Positions 9,121 through 18,709 of a stretch of 64,000 nt of DNA are shown piece after piece. The position numbers and the translations under genes were made by a program. The DNA is taken from positions 31,868-95,867 of the forward strand of contig CALMRI010000045.1 in the NCBI GenBank assembly GCA_937776645.1, read 5' to 3'. The notes beneath the pieces are model-generated. The model was not told the DNA's origin. It saw nothing but the letters and a program-made list of their open reading frames with translations, and did no database searches. Position 1 is the first letter of the stretch; each line of letters opens with the position of its first letter. Origin of the DNA: an uncultured Alphaproteobacteria bacterium. Lineage in GTDB: Bacteria > Pseudomonadota > Alphaproteobacteria > Thalassobaculales > Thalassobaculaceae.

Positions 9121-11524
9121 ATGGCCATCGATCCACTTCCCGTCTCGGCGCTGTACCGTCCGACGGATCTGAAGGCGCTGAAGTTCAAAACCACTCGCGA
9201 ACTGGACGATGTCGACACCCTGATCGGCCAAGACCGGGCGCTGGAAGCGGTGCGCTTCGGCGCTCGGATGCGGGCGCGTGGCTACAACATCTTCGTGATC
9301 GGCCCGAAAGGGTCGGGCAAACACATGGCTGTGCGCACCTATCTGACGCAGCGGGCGAGCGATCTTCCGCAACCGGATGACTGGGTCTATGTCACCAATT
9401 TTGCCGATGTGAACAAGCCAAAAGCACTGCGATTGCGAACCGGCGGGGGCCGGGAACTACGCCAGCGAATGGCGCGGCTTGTCGGCAATATGAAGGATAG
9501 CCGCCCGGACGGCTTTCGAGGGTGAAGAGTACCGCCAGGCACAGGAAGGTTTGGAGAAAAGTTTCGCCGAGCGCGGCGAGCGGGTGATGATGGAAGTGGC
9601 GAAAGAGGCCGATAAACGCGGCCTCCTGCTGATCCGCTCGCCCCAGGGGATGGCGATCACACCACGGCTTGATGGCAAGCAGATGCCACAGGAACATTTC
9701 GAGACCCTGCCCGAGGCGGTGCGTGAAAAGAACGTTGAGATGATCAAGGAAGTTCAGGAACTGCTCGGCGCGGCCTTGCACTCGGCGCCAGCCCTGGAGC
9801 GTGAGCGTCAGAGAGCGCTGCGGCAATTGAACCGTCGTTTCGCCCAAGTGCTGGTCGAGACGGAAATCGGCGAGCTGCGAACGGGGTGGACAATCGATCC
9901 GGTAGTTGATTCTTGGTTACTCACCGCCCATGACGATCTGGTCGAAAACATCCGTCTGTTTGTCAAGGGGGAGGCTCCCTCGCCCGGCATGACCTCCCAG
10001 GAAAGCGCCAACCCGATTGATCCGCTGAAAAGATATGCGATCAACCTGATGGTCGGCGAGGCGCATGATGGCAGTGCTCCGGTGATCATCGAGGATCATC
10101 CGAGCCTGGGGCGCCTGGTCGGTCGGATCGGGCATCGGGCGCATATGGGCGCCATGTTGACCGATTTCACGATGATCGAGCCGGGGGCGTTGCACCGGGC
10201 CAATGGCGGATATCTATTGATCGACGCCCAAAAGTTGCTGACCCAGCCGCATTCCTGGGAAGAGCTGAAGCGCGCCTTCTACGCCGACCAGATCGCCATC
10301 GAGGGACCTTGGGAGACGGTGGGCACCACTTTTACGGTCTCGATGCAGCCACAGCCGATACCGCTGTCGGTCAAGGTCGTGCTGTTTGGGGATCTTGGGT
10401 TTTTTATGACGCTTTCGGCGATGGATCCGGATTTCGGGGATTTGTTCAAGGTGGTGGCGGATTTCGACGAGGTGATGGAGCGCGACGAAGAGCACGATGC
10501 GCTCTATGCCAAGATGATCGCCACCGTACAGCGGCGTGGCGAACTGCGGCCCTTCGACCGGGCGGCGGTGGAGCGGGTGATAGAGCATTGCTCGCGCGTG
10601 GTCGCCGACGCCGAACGGTTGACGACCCGGGTTGGGATCATCGCCGATGTGCTGCGCGAGGCCGACTACATGGGCCGCGACAAGAACCATAAGGTCATCA
10701 GAGCCCAAGATGTCGAAGACGCGTTGATGGCCCGGCGCCATCGTTTCGACCGGATCGAGCGGCGCTCGCGCGAGCAAATCCTGCGCGAGACCATGCTGAT
10801 CGATACCGAGGGCGGCGTGGTCGGGCAGGTCAACGGCTTGAGCGTCATGCAAATCGGCTCGACTTCGTTCGGCAAGCCGACGCGGATCACCGCGCGCGTA
10901 CGCATGGGCAGCGGTAAGTTCGTCGATATCGAACGCGAGGTCGAGCTGGCCGGGCCGCTGCACTCCAAGGGTATGCTAATCCTGCAGGGCTATCTCGCCG
11001 CCAACTACGCCAAGGATGTGCCGGTCTCGCTGCAGGCCAGCATTGTCTTCGAGCAATCCTATGGTGGTGTCGATGGTGACAGCGCCTCGTCGACCGAGCT
11101 CTATGCCCTACTCTCGGCGCTGTCGGAATTGCCTATCAATCAGGGGATCGCGGTCACCGGGTCGGTCAACCAGATGGGCCAGGTGCAGGCGATCGGCGGC
11201 GTCAACGAGAAGATCGAGGGGTTCTTCGATATCTGCCGGGCACGCGGGCTGACCGGCTCGCAAGGCGTAATGGTTCCGGCCGCCAATGCCCGCAATCTGA
11301 TGCTGAAGTCAGAGGTGCGTGTAGCGGTGAAGGCCGGAAAATTCCGAATCTGGACCGTCTCGACGATCGCCGAGGGTATCGAAGTCCTGTTCGGCGTGAC
11401 GGCCGGTGAGCGCGACGCCAATGGCGCCTTTCCTGAGGGGACGGTCAACCGCCTCGCCGAGGAACGCCTAATCGCCTTCGCCGAGGCCCGGCGACGGTTC
11501 GGGCGGCCCGGTGAGGCCACCTGA
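9121..11524 (+). pseudogene. ATP-dependent Lon-family protease (LonB type), frameshifted
   Basis: Joining two frames gives an 800-aa protein of the usual length for this AAA-plus-Lon-protease family. The N-terminus has an ATP-binding loop (GPKGSGKH). The C-terminal protease domain shows the Ser of DGDSASSTE and the Lys of GGVNEKIEGFF, the catalytic dyad of Lon peptidases. Removing one T from TTT at 9514-9516 restores FEGEEYRQAQEGLEK. I start at the ATG at 9121 (GGAG upstream). It would degrade misfolded or regulatory proteins in the cytoplasm. Because both catalytic regions are intact, this frameshift is a good candidate for a sequencing error. Confidence 0.8.
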
Positions 11525-11543
11525 TCGCAAATGGCGTTGCCCT

Positions 11544-12302
11544 TTACCCCCGGCCGATAAACGGCATGTTGGTCGCCATCACGGTAACGAACTGGGCATT
11601 CGCCTCGGGTGGCAGGCCGGCCATATAGGCGACGGTCTTGCCGACATTGGAAACATCCATCACCGGCTCGATCTGAGTTGAGCCATCGGCTTGAGGCACG
11701 CCCTTGGTCATCCGGGCAGCCATTTCCGTCAACGCGTTGCCAATATCAATCTGACCACAGGCAATGCCATATTTACGCCCGTCCAACGAGGTAGAGCGCG
11801 TGAGGCCGGTGACCGCGTGCTTGGTGGCGGTGTAGGGCGCCGAGTTGGGCCGCGGCACATGCGCCGAGATCGAGCCGTTATTGATGATCCGGCCGCCCTG
11901 GGGCGTTTGATCCTTCATGATCCGGAACGCCTCCTGGGTACACAGGAAGACGCCGGTTAGGTTGACGTTCACCACCCCGGTCCATTGCTCGAAGGTAAGA
12001 TCCTCAAGAGCGATCCCCGGCGCGTTGGTGCCGGCATTGTTGAACAACAGGTCAAGCCGTCCATGGGTATCCTTCACCTTGGCGAACAATGCCCTGACCG
12101 ATGCCGGATCGGCCGCGTCGGTCGGGATCGCTTCGGCGGCGCCACCGGCAGTCTGGATTTTCTTAACCGTTTCATCCAGCGGCTCCGGCCGGCGACCAGC
12201 CAGGACCATGGTCCAGCCTTCGCTCGACAACGCCAGTGCCGCCGCTTTTCCAACACCGGTTCCAGCTCCGGTGATAATCGCGATCTTTCCCTGCCCGTTC
12301 AT
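11544..12302 (-). CDS. SDR family oxidoreductase
   Basis: A 252-aa classical short-chain dehydrogenase. The nucleotide-binding TGAGTGVG is at residues about 11-18, followed by NNAGTN, a serine in NNGSIS and the active-site YTATK. It would oxidise or reduce an alcohol/ketone with NAD(P). I start at the ATG at 12302, with GGGAG upstream, rather than the GTG at 12326. The C-terminus lacks the usual DGG near the end, instead ending in [13 protein letters not shown], so it is a distinct SDR subgroup. A second SDR lies upstream on the same strand. Substrate unknown. Confidence 0.85.
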   Translation of the reverse strand: MNGQGKIAIITGAGTGVGKAAALALSSEGWTMVLAGRRPEPLDETVKKIQTAGGAAEAIPTDAADPASVRALFAKVKDTHGRLDLLFNNAGTNAPGIALEDLTFEQWTGVVNVNLTGVFLCTQEAFRIMKDQTPQGGRIINNGSISAHVPRPNSAPYTATKHAVTGLTRSTSLDGRKYGIACGQIDIGNALTEMAARMTKGVPQADGSTQIEPVMDVSNVGKTVAYMAGLPPEANAQFVTVMATNMPFIGRG

Positions 12303-12437
12303 GCCGTGGCTCCCTGTCTGTTTCACGTAATTGATATATTTGTTTCTGGCTTACCGCGCTTCCCCAGCACGCAACCGCTCACCAGGCCACTTGTCCAAAC
12401 CCGGGCCTTGGGCGAGCGGATAGGCTCTCTTTTTTTG

Positions 12438-12443
12438 ATTATA
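12438..12443 (-). promoter_or_regulatory. Possible -10 box (TATAAT) upstream of the SDR gene
   Basis: On the minus strand this hexamer reads TATAAT, about 135 bases upstream of the SDR start at 12302. The best upstream -35-like sequence, TTGACC, is only 12 bases away, too close for a standard promoter, and nothing good sits at 17 bases. Weak prediction. Confidence 0.2.
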
Positions 12444-12457
12444 GTGCCTATCCACGG

Positions 12458-13222
12458 TCAACCGGAGATCGAAAAGCCGCCATCAACCGGTATTGAGACG
12501 CCGGTAACATAATCCGAAGCCGATCCCGCCAGGAACACCGCTACCCCGGCATGATCCTGCGGCGTCCCCCAGCGACCAGCCGGCATCCGCGCCAGCTGGC
12601 GCTCATACAGGCCATCGATCTGTTCGCGGGCCCGCTGGGTCAACTCTGTGTCAATCCATCCCGGAAGAACGGCATTAACCTGAATATTGTCGGCGGCCCA
12701 GGCGGCGGCCAGTGATTTGGTCATCTGGACGATCCCACCCTTGCTGGCGGCATAAGCAGCGACGAAGGGTGCGCCGAAAACAGAGTACATCGAGCCGATA
12801 TTGATGATCTTGCCACCGCCGGCCCGCTGCATCGCCGGATAGGCCGCCTGGCTGAACAGGAAGGCGCTGGTCAGATTGGTCTCCAACACCCAGCGCCAGT
12901 CTTCCGGGCTGAATTCCTCCGGTCGCTTGCGGATATTGCTGCCGGCGTTATTGACCAGGATGTCGAGGCGACCGAACCGGTCCTCGGCGGCGGCGGCCAT
13001 GTCGGCTCCGGCGCCGGCTTCGGTCACATCCATGGCGAAGGCCTCGGCCTTAACGCCGAGGCCCCGTAGTTTTTCGACGGCGTCGGCGTTTTTCGTCTCG
13101 TTACGCCCGACCACCAGGATCGAGGCCCCGGCCCCCGCCATACCCTCGGCCATGCCAAGGCCAATGCCACCGTTGCCACCGGTTACCGCCGCGACCCGGC
13201 CACTCAAATCAAACAAGGACAT
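12458..13222 (-). CDS. SDR family oxidoreductase (KduD/gluconate-dehydrogenase-like)
   Basis: A 254-aa classical SDR. It has TGGNGGIG for the cofactor near residue 14, NNAGSN, the catalytic Ser in IGSMYS, Tyr and Lys in AAYAASKGG, PGWIDTEL, and a typical ending (YVTGVSIPVDGGFS). The LFDLSGRVAAVTGG start and the PGWIDTELT region resemble 2-deoxy-D-gluconate 3-dehydrogenase/KduD-type enzymes, which would fit sugar-acid use. I start at the ATG at 13222 with GGGAG upstream; the longer frame to 13273 has no such site. Confidence 0.85.
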   Translation of the reverse strand: MSLFDLSGRVAAVTGGNGGIGLGMAEGMAGAGASILVVGRNETKNADAVEKLRGLGVKAEAFAMDVTEAGAGADMAAAAEDRFGRLDILVNNAGSNIRKRPEEFSPEDWRWVLETNLTSAFLFSQAAYPAMQRAGGGKIINIGSMYSVFGAPFVAAYAASKGGIVQMTKSLAAAWAADNIQVNAVLPGWIDTELTQRAREQIDGLYERQLARMPAGRWGTPQDHAGVAVFLAGSASDYVTGVSIPVDGGFSISG

Positions 13223-13342
13223 GCGAGAAACTCCCGAAATAAACCCGAACCGGATAATCGGCTCCTGCGCCATGGAGGAATGACATTGTTCTGCCAGCCG
13301 CTAGATTGCCAGCCAACATTACAACTTTAAAGGACCCGGGCC

Positions 13343-13726
13343 GTGGATCTTCATCACGTTCATATTTTCGCCAGCGACATGCAACGCACCCTGGATTGGT
13401 GGGAGCGTCACCTGGGCGCCCGCGTGCTGTTCGATGGAGACATCGCCAGCGCGCGCAATGTACTGATTGGGGTCGGTAGTGGGCGGATCAACATCTATGA
13501 CCAACCTGCCAAAGGACGAGGGCGTGGTTCGGTTCATCACCTGGGGGTTCGGGTGGCCAAATTGCGGGCGGTCTGGCAGCGGCTCTCGGTCGCCGGCGTA
13601 ACCTCGCCGAACGGGCTGCGCGAGCATGGCGATTGGCGCTACGTGATGGTCGCGGCGCCGGACGATGTGCTGGTCGAATTATTCGAGTTCGATGACCCTT
13701 CGTCGCCGTTCAATATCGATGGATAA
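13343..13726 (+). CDS. VOC family (glyoxalase/dioxygenase-fold) protein
   Basis: A 127-aa protein with one vicinal-oxygen-chelate unit pair. The metal ligands can be seen as the first His (LHHVHIFA), a middle His (SVHHLGV) and a late Glu (VELFEF). The start is GTG at 13343 with AAAGGA upstream. VOC proteins include lyases, isomerases and ring-cleavage dioxygenases, and this sequence does not say which. It stands alone between a leftward SDR and the TauD-like gene. Confidence 0.8.
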   Translation: MDLHHVHIFASDMQRTLDWWERHLGARVLFDGDIASARNVLIGVGSGRINIYDQPAKGRGRGSVHHLGVRVAKLRAVWQRLSVAGVTSPNGLREHGDWRYVMVAAPDDVLVELFEFDDPSSPFNIDG

Positions 13727-13914
13727 AACCTGCACATCCGCCGCGGCAGACCGAATTGGCGAGAACCTAGAGGGCGAGTCACGATAGCGTTTGCATCGGA
13801 GTCTGCATCGCTGGCGATCCCGGCCAAACCGATCGCGCGCCGGCGGCGCTTGCCGGAACCATCGGGGCTGCGTAAAATCAGACTATTGCCACAGCCATCA
13901 CGAGGTCCGGTACC

Positions 13915-14766
13915 ATGACCAGCCCCTATGAAACAATCGAGGTTCGTCCCGTCGGCGGCGCGCTTGGCGCCGAAATCCATGGCGTCGATCTCTCCTTGGA
14001 CTTGCCGGACCGGCAATTCTCCGAGATCCGCGAGGTTTTCCGAGACAACGGCGTGATCTTCTTTCGGGATCAGAAGCTGACCCCGGAACAGCACATCGCC
14101 TTTGCCGAACGCTGGGCGCCGATCAACATCAACCGGTTCTTCACGCATGTCGAGGGCCATCCGAAGATCGCATTGGTGCTTAAAGAACCGGATCAGAAAA
14201 GAAACATCGGCGGTGGTTGGCACACCGACCATACCTACGACATCGAACCGGCGATGGGCTCAATCCTCTACGCCCATGAAGTCCCGCAGAGCGGCGGCGA
14301 TACGATGTTCGCCAGCATGTATGCGGCTTATGAGACCCTTTCCGATGGACTGAAGCAGACCTTGAACGGCCTGCGCGCGCGCCATTCCAGCCGGCATATC
14401 TTTGGCCCCGCCCGGGCGGGGCGCAAGGACGACACGGTCGGGCGCATCAAGAACCCGGAACTGGCAAACCAGGACGCGGTGCATCCGGTGGTGATCACCC
14501 ACCCACTTTCTGGTCGCAAATCGCTCTATGTCAATCCAAGCTTCACCTTGGGTTTCGAAGGCTGGACCGACGTCGAGTCAAAGCCGTTGCTTGATTATCT
14601 CTATGCCCATGCCAGCCAGCCGTCGTTCACCTGCCAGTTCCAGTGGCAGCCCGGCTCAATCGCCTTTTGGGACAACCGGGCGACTTGGCATCTGGCAGTA
14701 AACGATTATCAGGGGCAGCGCCGCCTGATGCATCGGATCACCGTCGCGGGAACGGCGCTGCATTAA
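13915..14766 (+). CDS. TauD/TfdA family Fe(II)/2-oxoglutarate dioxygenase
   Basis: A 283-aa enzyme of normal family length. The iron site is visible as HTD (GGGWHTDHTYD) with the distal His in WHLAVNDYQG, and the 2-oxoglutarate-binding Arg in QRRLMHRITV. The start resembles family members (VRPVGGALGAEIHGVDLS). Relatives release sulfite from taurine or cleave aryloxyacetates and related ethers. No substrate-specific neighbour is present. The ATG has a weak AGG-containing site upstream. Confidence 0.88.
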   Translation: MTSPYETIEVRPVGGALGAEIHGVDLSLDLPDRQFSEIREVFRDNGVIFFRDQKLTPEQHIAFAERWAPININRFFTHVEGHPKIALVLKEPDQKRNIGGGWHTDHTYDIEPAMGSILYAHEVPQSGGDTMFASMYAAYETLSDGLKQTLNGLRARHSSRHIFGPARAGRKDDTVGRIKNPELANQDAVHPVVITHPLSGRKSLYVNPSFTLGFEGWTDVESKPLLDYLYAHASQPSFTCQFQWQPGSIAFWDNRATWHLAVNDYQGQRRLMHRITVAGTALH

Positions 14767-14792
14767 ACCACGATCGCGTTCGGCAATGCGCC

Positions 14793-16190
14793 CTACGCCA
14801 AAGCGGGCAGGGCGATCGGCCGCACGGTCTCATAGGCGCGACTGGCCGCCAAAACCTTGTCGTCACGGTTCATCGGCCCGACGATCTGCAATCCAGCCGG
14901 CAGGCCGTTCGAGCATAACCCGCAGGGAATGGTTGCCGCCGGGTGCCGCCCGAGGTTGAACGGATAGGAAAACGGCGTCCATCGGGTCCAGCGATCCATG
15001 CCCGAACCCACTGGTACTTCTTCGCCGACCTCGAAAGCCGTGATTGGCAAGGTCGGGGTCAGCAGCAAATCATATCGATCAAGGAATTGGTTAAGCTTGG
15101 TGCCAGCGGCCTCACGCTCGGCATTGGCGTCGAGATAGTCGTTCAAGGTGATCTCGGCGCCCTCAAGGCCAACCTGCCGGAAGCCCGGTTCCAGCACCGC
15201 CAGTTGTTCTTCGGTCATTGTGCGTTGCAAACGCGCCGCGCCGGTATACCAAAAGGTCCTAAACAGGTCGTGCTGGTCGCCGAGGCCGGGGTCTACTTCC
15301 TCCACATGGGCGCCCAGCGCGGTGAAGGTCTCGGCAGCCGCCTTGACCAGGGCAGCGATTTCCGGATCGACCTCAGCGTGGCCAAGATCCGGGCTGAAGG
15401 CAATCCGCCATCCCTTGACCGAAGCGCCAAGGCTGCCGCGCCAGTCCTCTCCCGTGGCTGGCAGTGCGTACCAATCCTTCGGGTCCGGCTCGGCCATCAC
15501 CGTCAGCATCAACGACGCATCGGCGACGGTTCGGGTCATCGGGCCTTGATGCGACAGGCTGCCAAAGCCGCTGGCCGGCCAGGTCGGCACCCGTCCGAAG
15601 GTCGGCTTGATCCCGTAGATCCCGGTATAGCCGGCGGGCATGCGGATCGATCCGCCGCCGTCGGAACCGTGATGCAGCGCGCCCATGCAGGCCGCCGCCG
15701 CCGCCGCCGCGCCGCCGGAGGAACCGCCCGGGGTCTTGCTTGGATCCCAGGGGTTGCGGGTGATCCCAGTCAGCGGGCTGTCGGTTACCCCTTTCCAGCC
15801 GAATTCAGGGGTCGTGGTCTTGCCCAGCAACACCGCGCCATGGGCCCGAAGCTTGCCGACCAACGGGTGATCCTCATCCCAAGGCCCGTCCTCGCTGGAG
15901 CTCAGCGAGCCGCGCCGGGTCGACCAGCCCTTAGTCGCGACCAGATCCTTGATCGTGGTCGGCACCCCGTCGACCAGCCCGGCCGGCACCCCCTTGACCC
16001 AGCGCGCCTCGGAGGCACGCGCCGCCTCGAGCGCTCGGGCCTCATCGACCAGGCGAAAGGCGTTGAAGGTTCCGTCATATTTGTCGATCCGGACCAGCAC
16101 CGCCTTGGTCGCCTCCACCGGCGACAGGGTTTTTTGGGCATAGGCATGCAGCAATTCGGTGGCCGAGAAGAGAGCAGGATCGGTGGTCAT
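14793..16190 (-). CDS. Amidase (amidase signature family)
   Basis: A 465-aa amidase. The Ser-cisSer-Lys catalytic set is visible: the Lys of TTIKDLVATKG, and GGSSGGAAAAAAA followed by DGGGSIRMPAGYTGIYGIKPT, the amidase signature. A run of Ala codons (GCC repeats near 15690) lies inside this signature and is ordinary for the family. It hydrolyses a carboxamide to the acid and ammonia. No adjacent partner is on the same strand, so the substrate is unknown. Its stop lies 27 bases from that of the convergent dioxygenase gene. Confidence 0.88.
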   Translation of the reverse strand: MTTDPALFSATELLHAYAQKTLSPVEATKAVLVRIDKYDGTFNAFRLVDEARALEAARASEARWVKGVPAGLVDGVPTTIKDLVATKGWSTRRGSLSSSEDGPWDEDHPLVGKLRAHGAVLLGKTTTPEFGWKGVTDSPLTGITRNPWDPSKTPGGSSGGAAAAAAACMGALHHGSDGGGSIRMPAGYTGIYGIKPTFGRVPTWPASGFGSLSHQGPMTRTVADASLMLTVMAEPDPKDWYALPATGEDWRGSLGASVKGWRIAFSPDLGHAEVDPEIAALVKAAAETFTALGAHVEEVDPGLGDQHDLFRTFWYTGAARLQRTMTEEQLAVLEPGFRQVGLEGAEITLNDYLDANAEREAAGTKLNQFLDRYDLLLTPTLPITAFEVGEEVPVGSGMDRWTRWTPFSYPFNLGRHPAATIPCGLCSNGLPAGLQIVGPMNRDDKVLAASRAYETVRPIALPALA

Positions 16191-16343
16191 GAAAGGTCTC
16201 CATCGGCGGCTCGGGCCGGAGGCGGTGGGCCAGAGGCAAGAACAAAGACAAAAGCAGGGGACACGAGCTTAGGACGCTCGGATCGATGGGTAAAGCCTTG
16301 GGGAAAAGCGGCTGGGCAACGCTAACCGGTGGCCAACAGGCTC

Positions 16344-16450
16344 AATGAATGTCGAACAAGCCGTCGTTCTTCACTTCATAGGCCGCGACCATCAGCGTGC
16401 TCACCATCTCGCCACTCTTGGCGAAAGGCAAGATCAACCGCTCATAGGTC
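16344..16450 (-). pseudogene. C-terminal fragment of a PAS-like (PF07310-type) protein
   Basis: On the minus strand a short frame reads ERLILPFAKSGEMVSTLMVAAY and ends in NDGLFDIH before the stop. This resembles the last part of small alphaproteobacterial PAS_5 proteins (ILPL..DG..V..L..). The rest of the gene is absent, and IS30-like sequence lies immediately upstream. It is too short to be a gene by itself. The family assignment is from pattern memory only. Confidence 0.4.
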
Positions 16451-16488
16451 ATGATCGCGCCGAAAATTCACCGCTATATATCCGCCAG

Positions 16489-16806
16489 CTAGGCTTGGAG
16501 CGGGTCCGTCGCAGGTTGGCGGGCTATGGGGTCGAATAGACGGGCTAGATTGTCCTGCGTCGTTGGCGCGGAGCGGTTCGGCTGGCGAATGATCTTGGTC
16601 AACCGGGATGTGCGTTCGTGAACAATGGGCCGAATATCGCTCGATTGACGGAACAGCACCAGATCCGCCTCCCGATGGTAGATAAAGCGATAGATGGCCT
16701 CGTGACTGATCACCGTGCAACCGTGCTCCAGCGCCAGTGTGACCCAATGCTCAACGCTGACGGCGCTCGGCAAGCCGTTGCGCACGGGCCGGATCATAGC
16801 TTCCAC
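16489..16806 (-). mobile_element. IS30-family transposase remnant
   Basis: The frame encodes about 105 residues. It includes ISHEAIYRFIY, the second helix-turn-helix region of IS30 transposases, followed directly by EADLVLFRQSS and HERTSRLTKIIRQPNRS, which match the start of the DDE catalytic core (first Asp region and VERTSR segment). About 50-80 residues that normally separate these parts are missing, and the catalytic core ends early. No inverted terminal repeats were recognised. It is a dead remnant sitting beside a broken PAS-like gene. Confidence 0.6.
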
Positions 16807-16829
16807 GCCAGACCCGGATAGACCGGCTG

Positions 16830-17129
16830 TTACGCTTCAATCCACGTGAGGTCGTGCTCGGCGCGCGCCGAAGCAACCGGCCAATCGCTCACAAGCTTGG
16901 AGCTGCGCATAATATCTTCCCATCGCAAAACCAGTCGAAACTGGTGTTTCTCTTGATCCGTCGATTTAAGGGACCCATTCCGCCATCCCCAGTCCAATCG
17001 ATGGCGTGGCAAATATGCATCTCACCCATCCCAGAGCCACCGCCGGAGGAATGGATCCCGGCCTCTGCCGGGATAACGGTGGGAGATGTATTGATGGGGG
17101 GGGGAAATGATGCTCGCGAAAGCCGAGGT
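16830..17129. other. Intergenic region with possible gene debris
   Basis: No convincing gene. A short minus-strand frame (16830-17012) includes FRLVLRWEDIMRSSKLVSDW and could be debris of the gene broken by the IS30 element, but I cannot assign it. The region contains a palindrome at 17055-17074 and a run of nine G at 17096-17104. Confidence 0.35.
17055..17074. repeat. REP-like palindrome
   Basis: ATCCCGGC and GCCGGGAT form a perfect 8-bp inverted repeat around CTCT. It sits in the phrase GGATCCCGGC..GCCGGGATAAC, a kind of short dispersed palindrome common between genes in this bacterial group. No T-run follows on either strand, so it is not a classic terminator. I found no second close copy in this window. 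Confidence 0.4.
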
Positions 17130-17336
17130 TCAGTTTTTCAGTTCCAGCGGTGGTCTTTCCAGCACTCCGCCACCATGGTCGCTCGGCGTGCAGGTGCTGG
17201 AGAACATCTGCTGGACCAGACTTTCCTTACATTGCGCCCACGGTCGTTCGACGCCGTCGCCGAATTCCTCCATGTAATAATACGTTCCGAAAATGATCGC
17301 GATCAGCGCCGCCAAAATCCACATATACCGGCCCAT
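17130..17336 (-). CDS. Small single-span membrane protein, hypothetical
   Basis: A 68-aa product from the ATG at 17336. The first 22 residues (YMWILAALIAIIFGTYYYM) form one hydrophobic helix. A short soluble tail has two Cys residues (AQCKES and SSTCTP), which might form a disulfide in the periplasm. I do not recognise the family. A longer frame up to 17462 overlaps the next gene and is less likely. Position next to the YkgJ-type gene gives no functional clue. Confidence 0.55.
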   Translation of the reverse strand: MGRYMWILAALIAIIFGTYYYMEEFGDGVERPWAQCKESLVQQMFSSTCTPSDHGGGVLERPPLELKN

Positions 17337-17449
17337 CACAGCCTCCGCGTTCCAGGGATAGGACCACCTGACAATTTGGTGCGCCTGGACAGTCGCGGAA
17401 GCCCCCTGTGCAAGGGCGACGTTAAGAGTCCCGCGCTTACTGCCACGCC

Positions 17450-17902
17450 TTATTGCGGCCAATCGTCGATATACTCGGCCAGCGACTCGTCCGGGACGTC
17501 GCGCTCCGACACCGCGCGGCCGCGCACCGATATGCCGGCCTCATGCACGGTCTCAGGGCGCCCGGAAACCAGCGGGTGCCACCAATACAGGTCCTTGCCC
17601 TCATGGATCAGCCGGTAGGCGCAGGTCGAGGGCATCCACGGCAGATCCTCGACTAGGCGCGGCGAAAGCACCACGCAGTCCGGGACAATTTCCTTGCGGT
17701 TCTCATAGTCACCGCAGCGGCACGATGTGCAGTCCAGCAACCGGCAGGCGACGGTGGTGAAATGCAGATCGTCGGTCAGATCATCTATCAGCTTGACCAA
17801 ACAGCACTTGCCGCAGCCATCACAGAGCGATTCCCACTCCTTGGACGACATTTGCCTCAGCGTCCTGGTGCGCCAGAACGGTTCGGCGATGTCGTCCGTC
17901 AC
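17450..17902 (-). CDS. YkgJ/YcgN family cysteine-cluster protein (UPF0260)
   Basis: A 150-aa protein with the cysteine pattern of this family: CDGCGKCC near residue 28, [14 protein letters not shown] near residue 53 and a late Cys in PSTCAYR. The pattern suggests a metal or Fe-S site; the function is not established. The start is GTG at 17902, 8 bases after the class II aldolase stop on the same strand, so it may be co-transcribed with that operon. Length fits E. coli YcgN (about 150 aa). Confidence 0.85.
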   Translation of the reverse strand: MTDDIAEPFWRTRTLRQMSSKEWESLCDGCGKCCLVKLIDDLTDDLHFTTVACRLLDCTSCRCGDYENRKEIVPDCVVLSPRLVEDLPWMPSTCAYRLIHEGKDLYWWHPLVSGRPETVHEAGISVRGRAVSERDVPDESLAEYIDDWPQ

Positions 17903-17910
17903 GAAGTCGG

Positions 17911-18702
17911 TCAGTCCCGGTAGCTGGCGTCGGTCTTGTCGAGGGTCCGCATCATCGCGGCGAACTCAAGCTGGCCGAAGCCGTCATCGTTGAAGGTATC
18001 GGCAAAGCCGTCGATTTCGTCGCCGGATTTGGTCGCGGTATTGTCGCCGAGCACGTCGAATGTACCCGCCGCGCCAGCATCGATCTGGATCTGACAGGCC
18101 CGCTCAAGACGGTAAAGTCTGAGGAAGGCGGCGGGGACGCTGGCGCCGACGGTCAAAAGCCCATGGCTCTTGAGGATCATCGCCTTGTGGTCGCCAAGCG
18201 AGTCCAGTAACCGCTCACGCTCGTCCAGGAACAGGCTCGGCCCTTCGTACTCGTGATAGGCCAGCCGCTTGTGGAAGGTGGTCGCGAACATGCTGATCGG
18301 CAGCAAGCCTTCCTTGACCCCGGCGACTGCCATACCCGCCCGGGTATGGGTGTGCATGACCACCTGGTTCTGCTCGGAATGCGCCATGTGGACAGCTGAG
18401 TGAATAACAAAACCCGCATGGTTCACGCCAAACGGCGTGTCGTCGACTATCTTGCCGTCCATATCGATCTTCACCAAGTTCGACGCAGTGATCTCATCAT
18501 AGTTCAGCCCGAACGGGTTGATCAGGAAATGCGGTTCGGCACCGGGCACGCGCGCCGTCAGATGCCCGTAGATCAGTTCAGTCCAGCCGAAGTGATCGAC
18601 CAGCCGGTAGGCGGCAGCGAGTTGAACACGAAGATCCCACTCGGCGTCGCTCAAATTCGAGCGGTCTACCTTGAAGTCAACTGGCAACTGATTCATCTGC
18701 AT
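17911..18702 (-). CDS. Class II aldolase/adducin family protein
   Basis: A 263-aa protein. The zinc ligands of class II aldolases are visible as HTH ([12 protein letters not shown]) and a later His in [10 protein letters not shown]. The substrate-loop segment [10 protein letters not shown] and [13 protein letters not shown] are typical. These enzymes cleave or epimerise phosphorylated or plain sugars; adducin-like members without phosphate binding often act on small hydroxy-keto acids. I start at the ATG at 18702 with GGGAGA upstream. The alpha/beta hydrolase gene ends 7 bases upstream, so the two form an operon. Confidence 0.85.
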   Translation of the reverse strand: MQMNQLPVDFKVDRSNLSDAEWDLRVQLAAAYRLVDHFGWTELIYGHLTARVPGAEPHFLINPFGLNYDEITASNLVKIDMDGKIVDDTPFGVNHAGFVIHSAVHMAHSEQNQVVMHTHTRAGMAVAGVKEGLLPISMFATTFHKRLAYHEYEGPSLFLDERERLLDSLGDHKAMILKSHGLLTVGASVPAAFLRLYRLERACQIQIDAGAAGTFDVLGDNTATKSGDEIDGFADTFNDDGFGQLEFAAMMRTLDKTDASYRD

Positions 18703-18709
18703 TCTCCCG

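Noticed and set aside
9510..9520. Programmed ribosomal frameshifting in the Lon gene.
   Set aside because: There is no slippery heptamer or following pseudoknot of the known types, and Lon proteins are not known to use one. A sequencing or natural indel is simpler.
12415..12460. TTGACC and TATAAT close together as a strong promoter.
   Set aside because: The spacer is only 12 bases, too short for a sigma-70 promoter; only a weak -10 call is kept.
15680..15725. GCC trinucleotide repeat as a microsatellite or regulatory repeat.
   Set aside because: It encodes the Ala run within the amidase signature and is read in frame.
14943..16325. A 460-codon plus-strand frame opposite the amidase.
   Set aside because: The amidase has all its catalytic motifs on the other strand; this is an antisense shadow.
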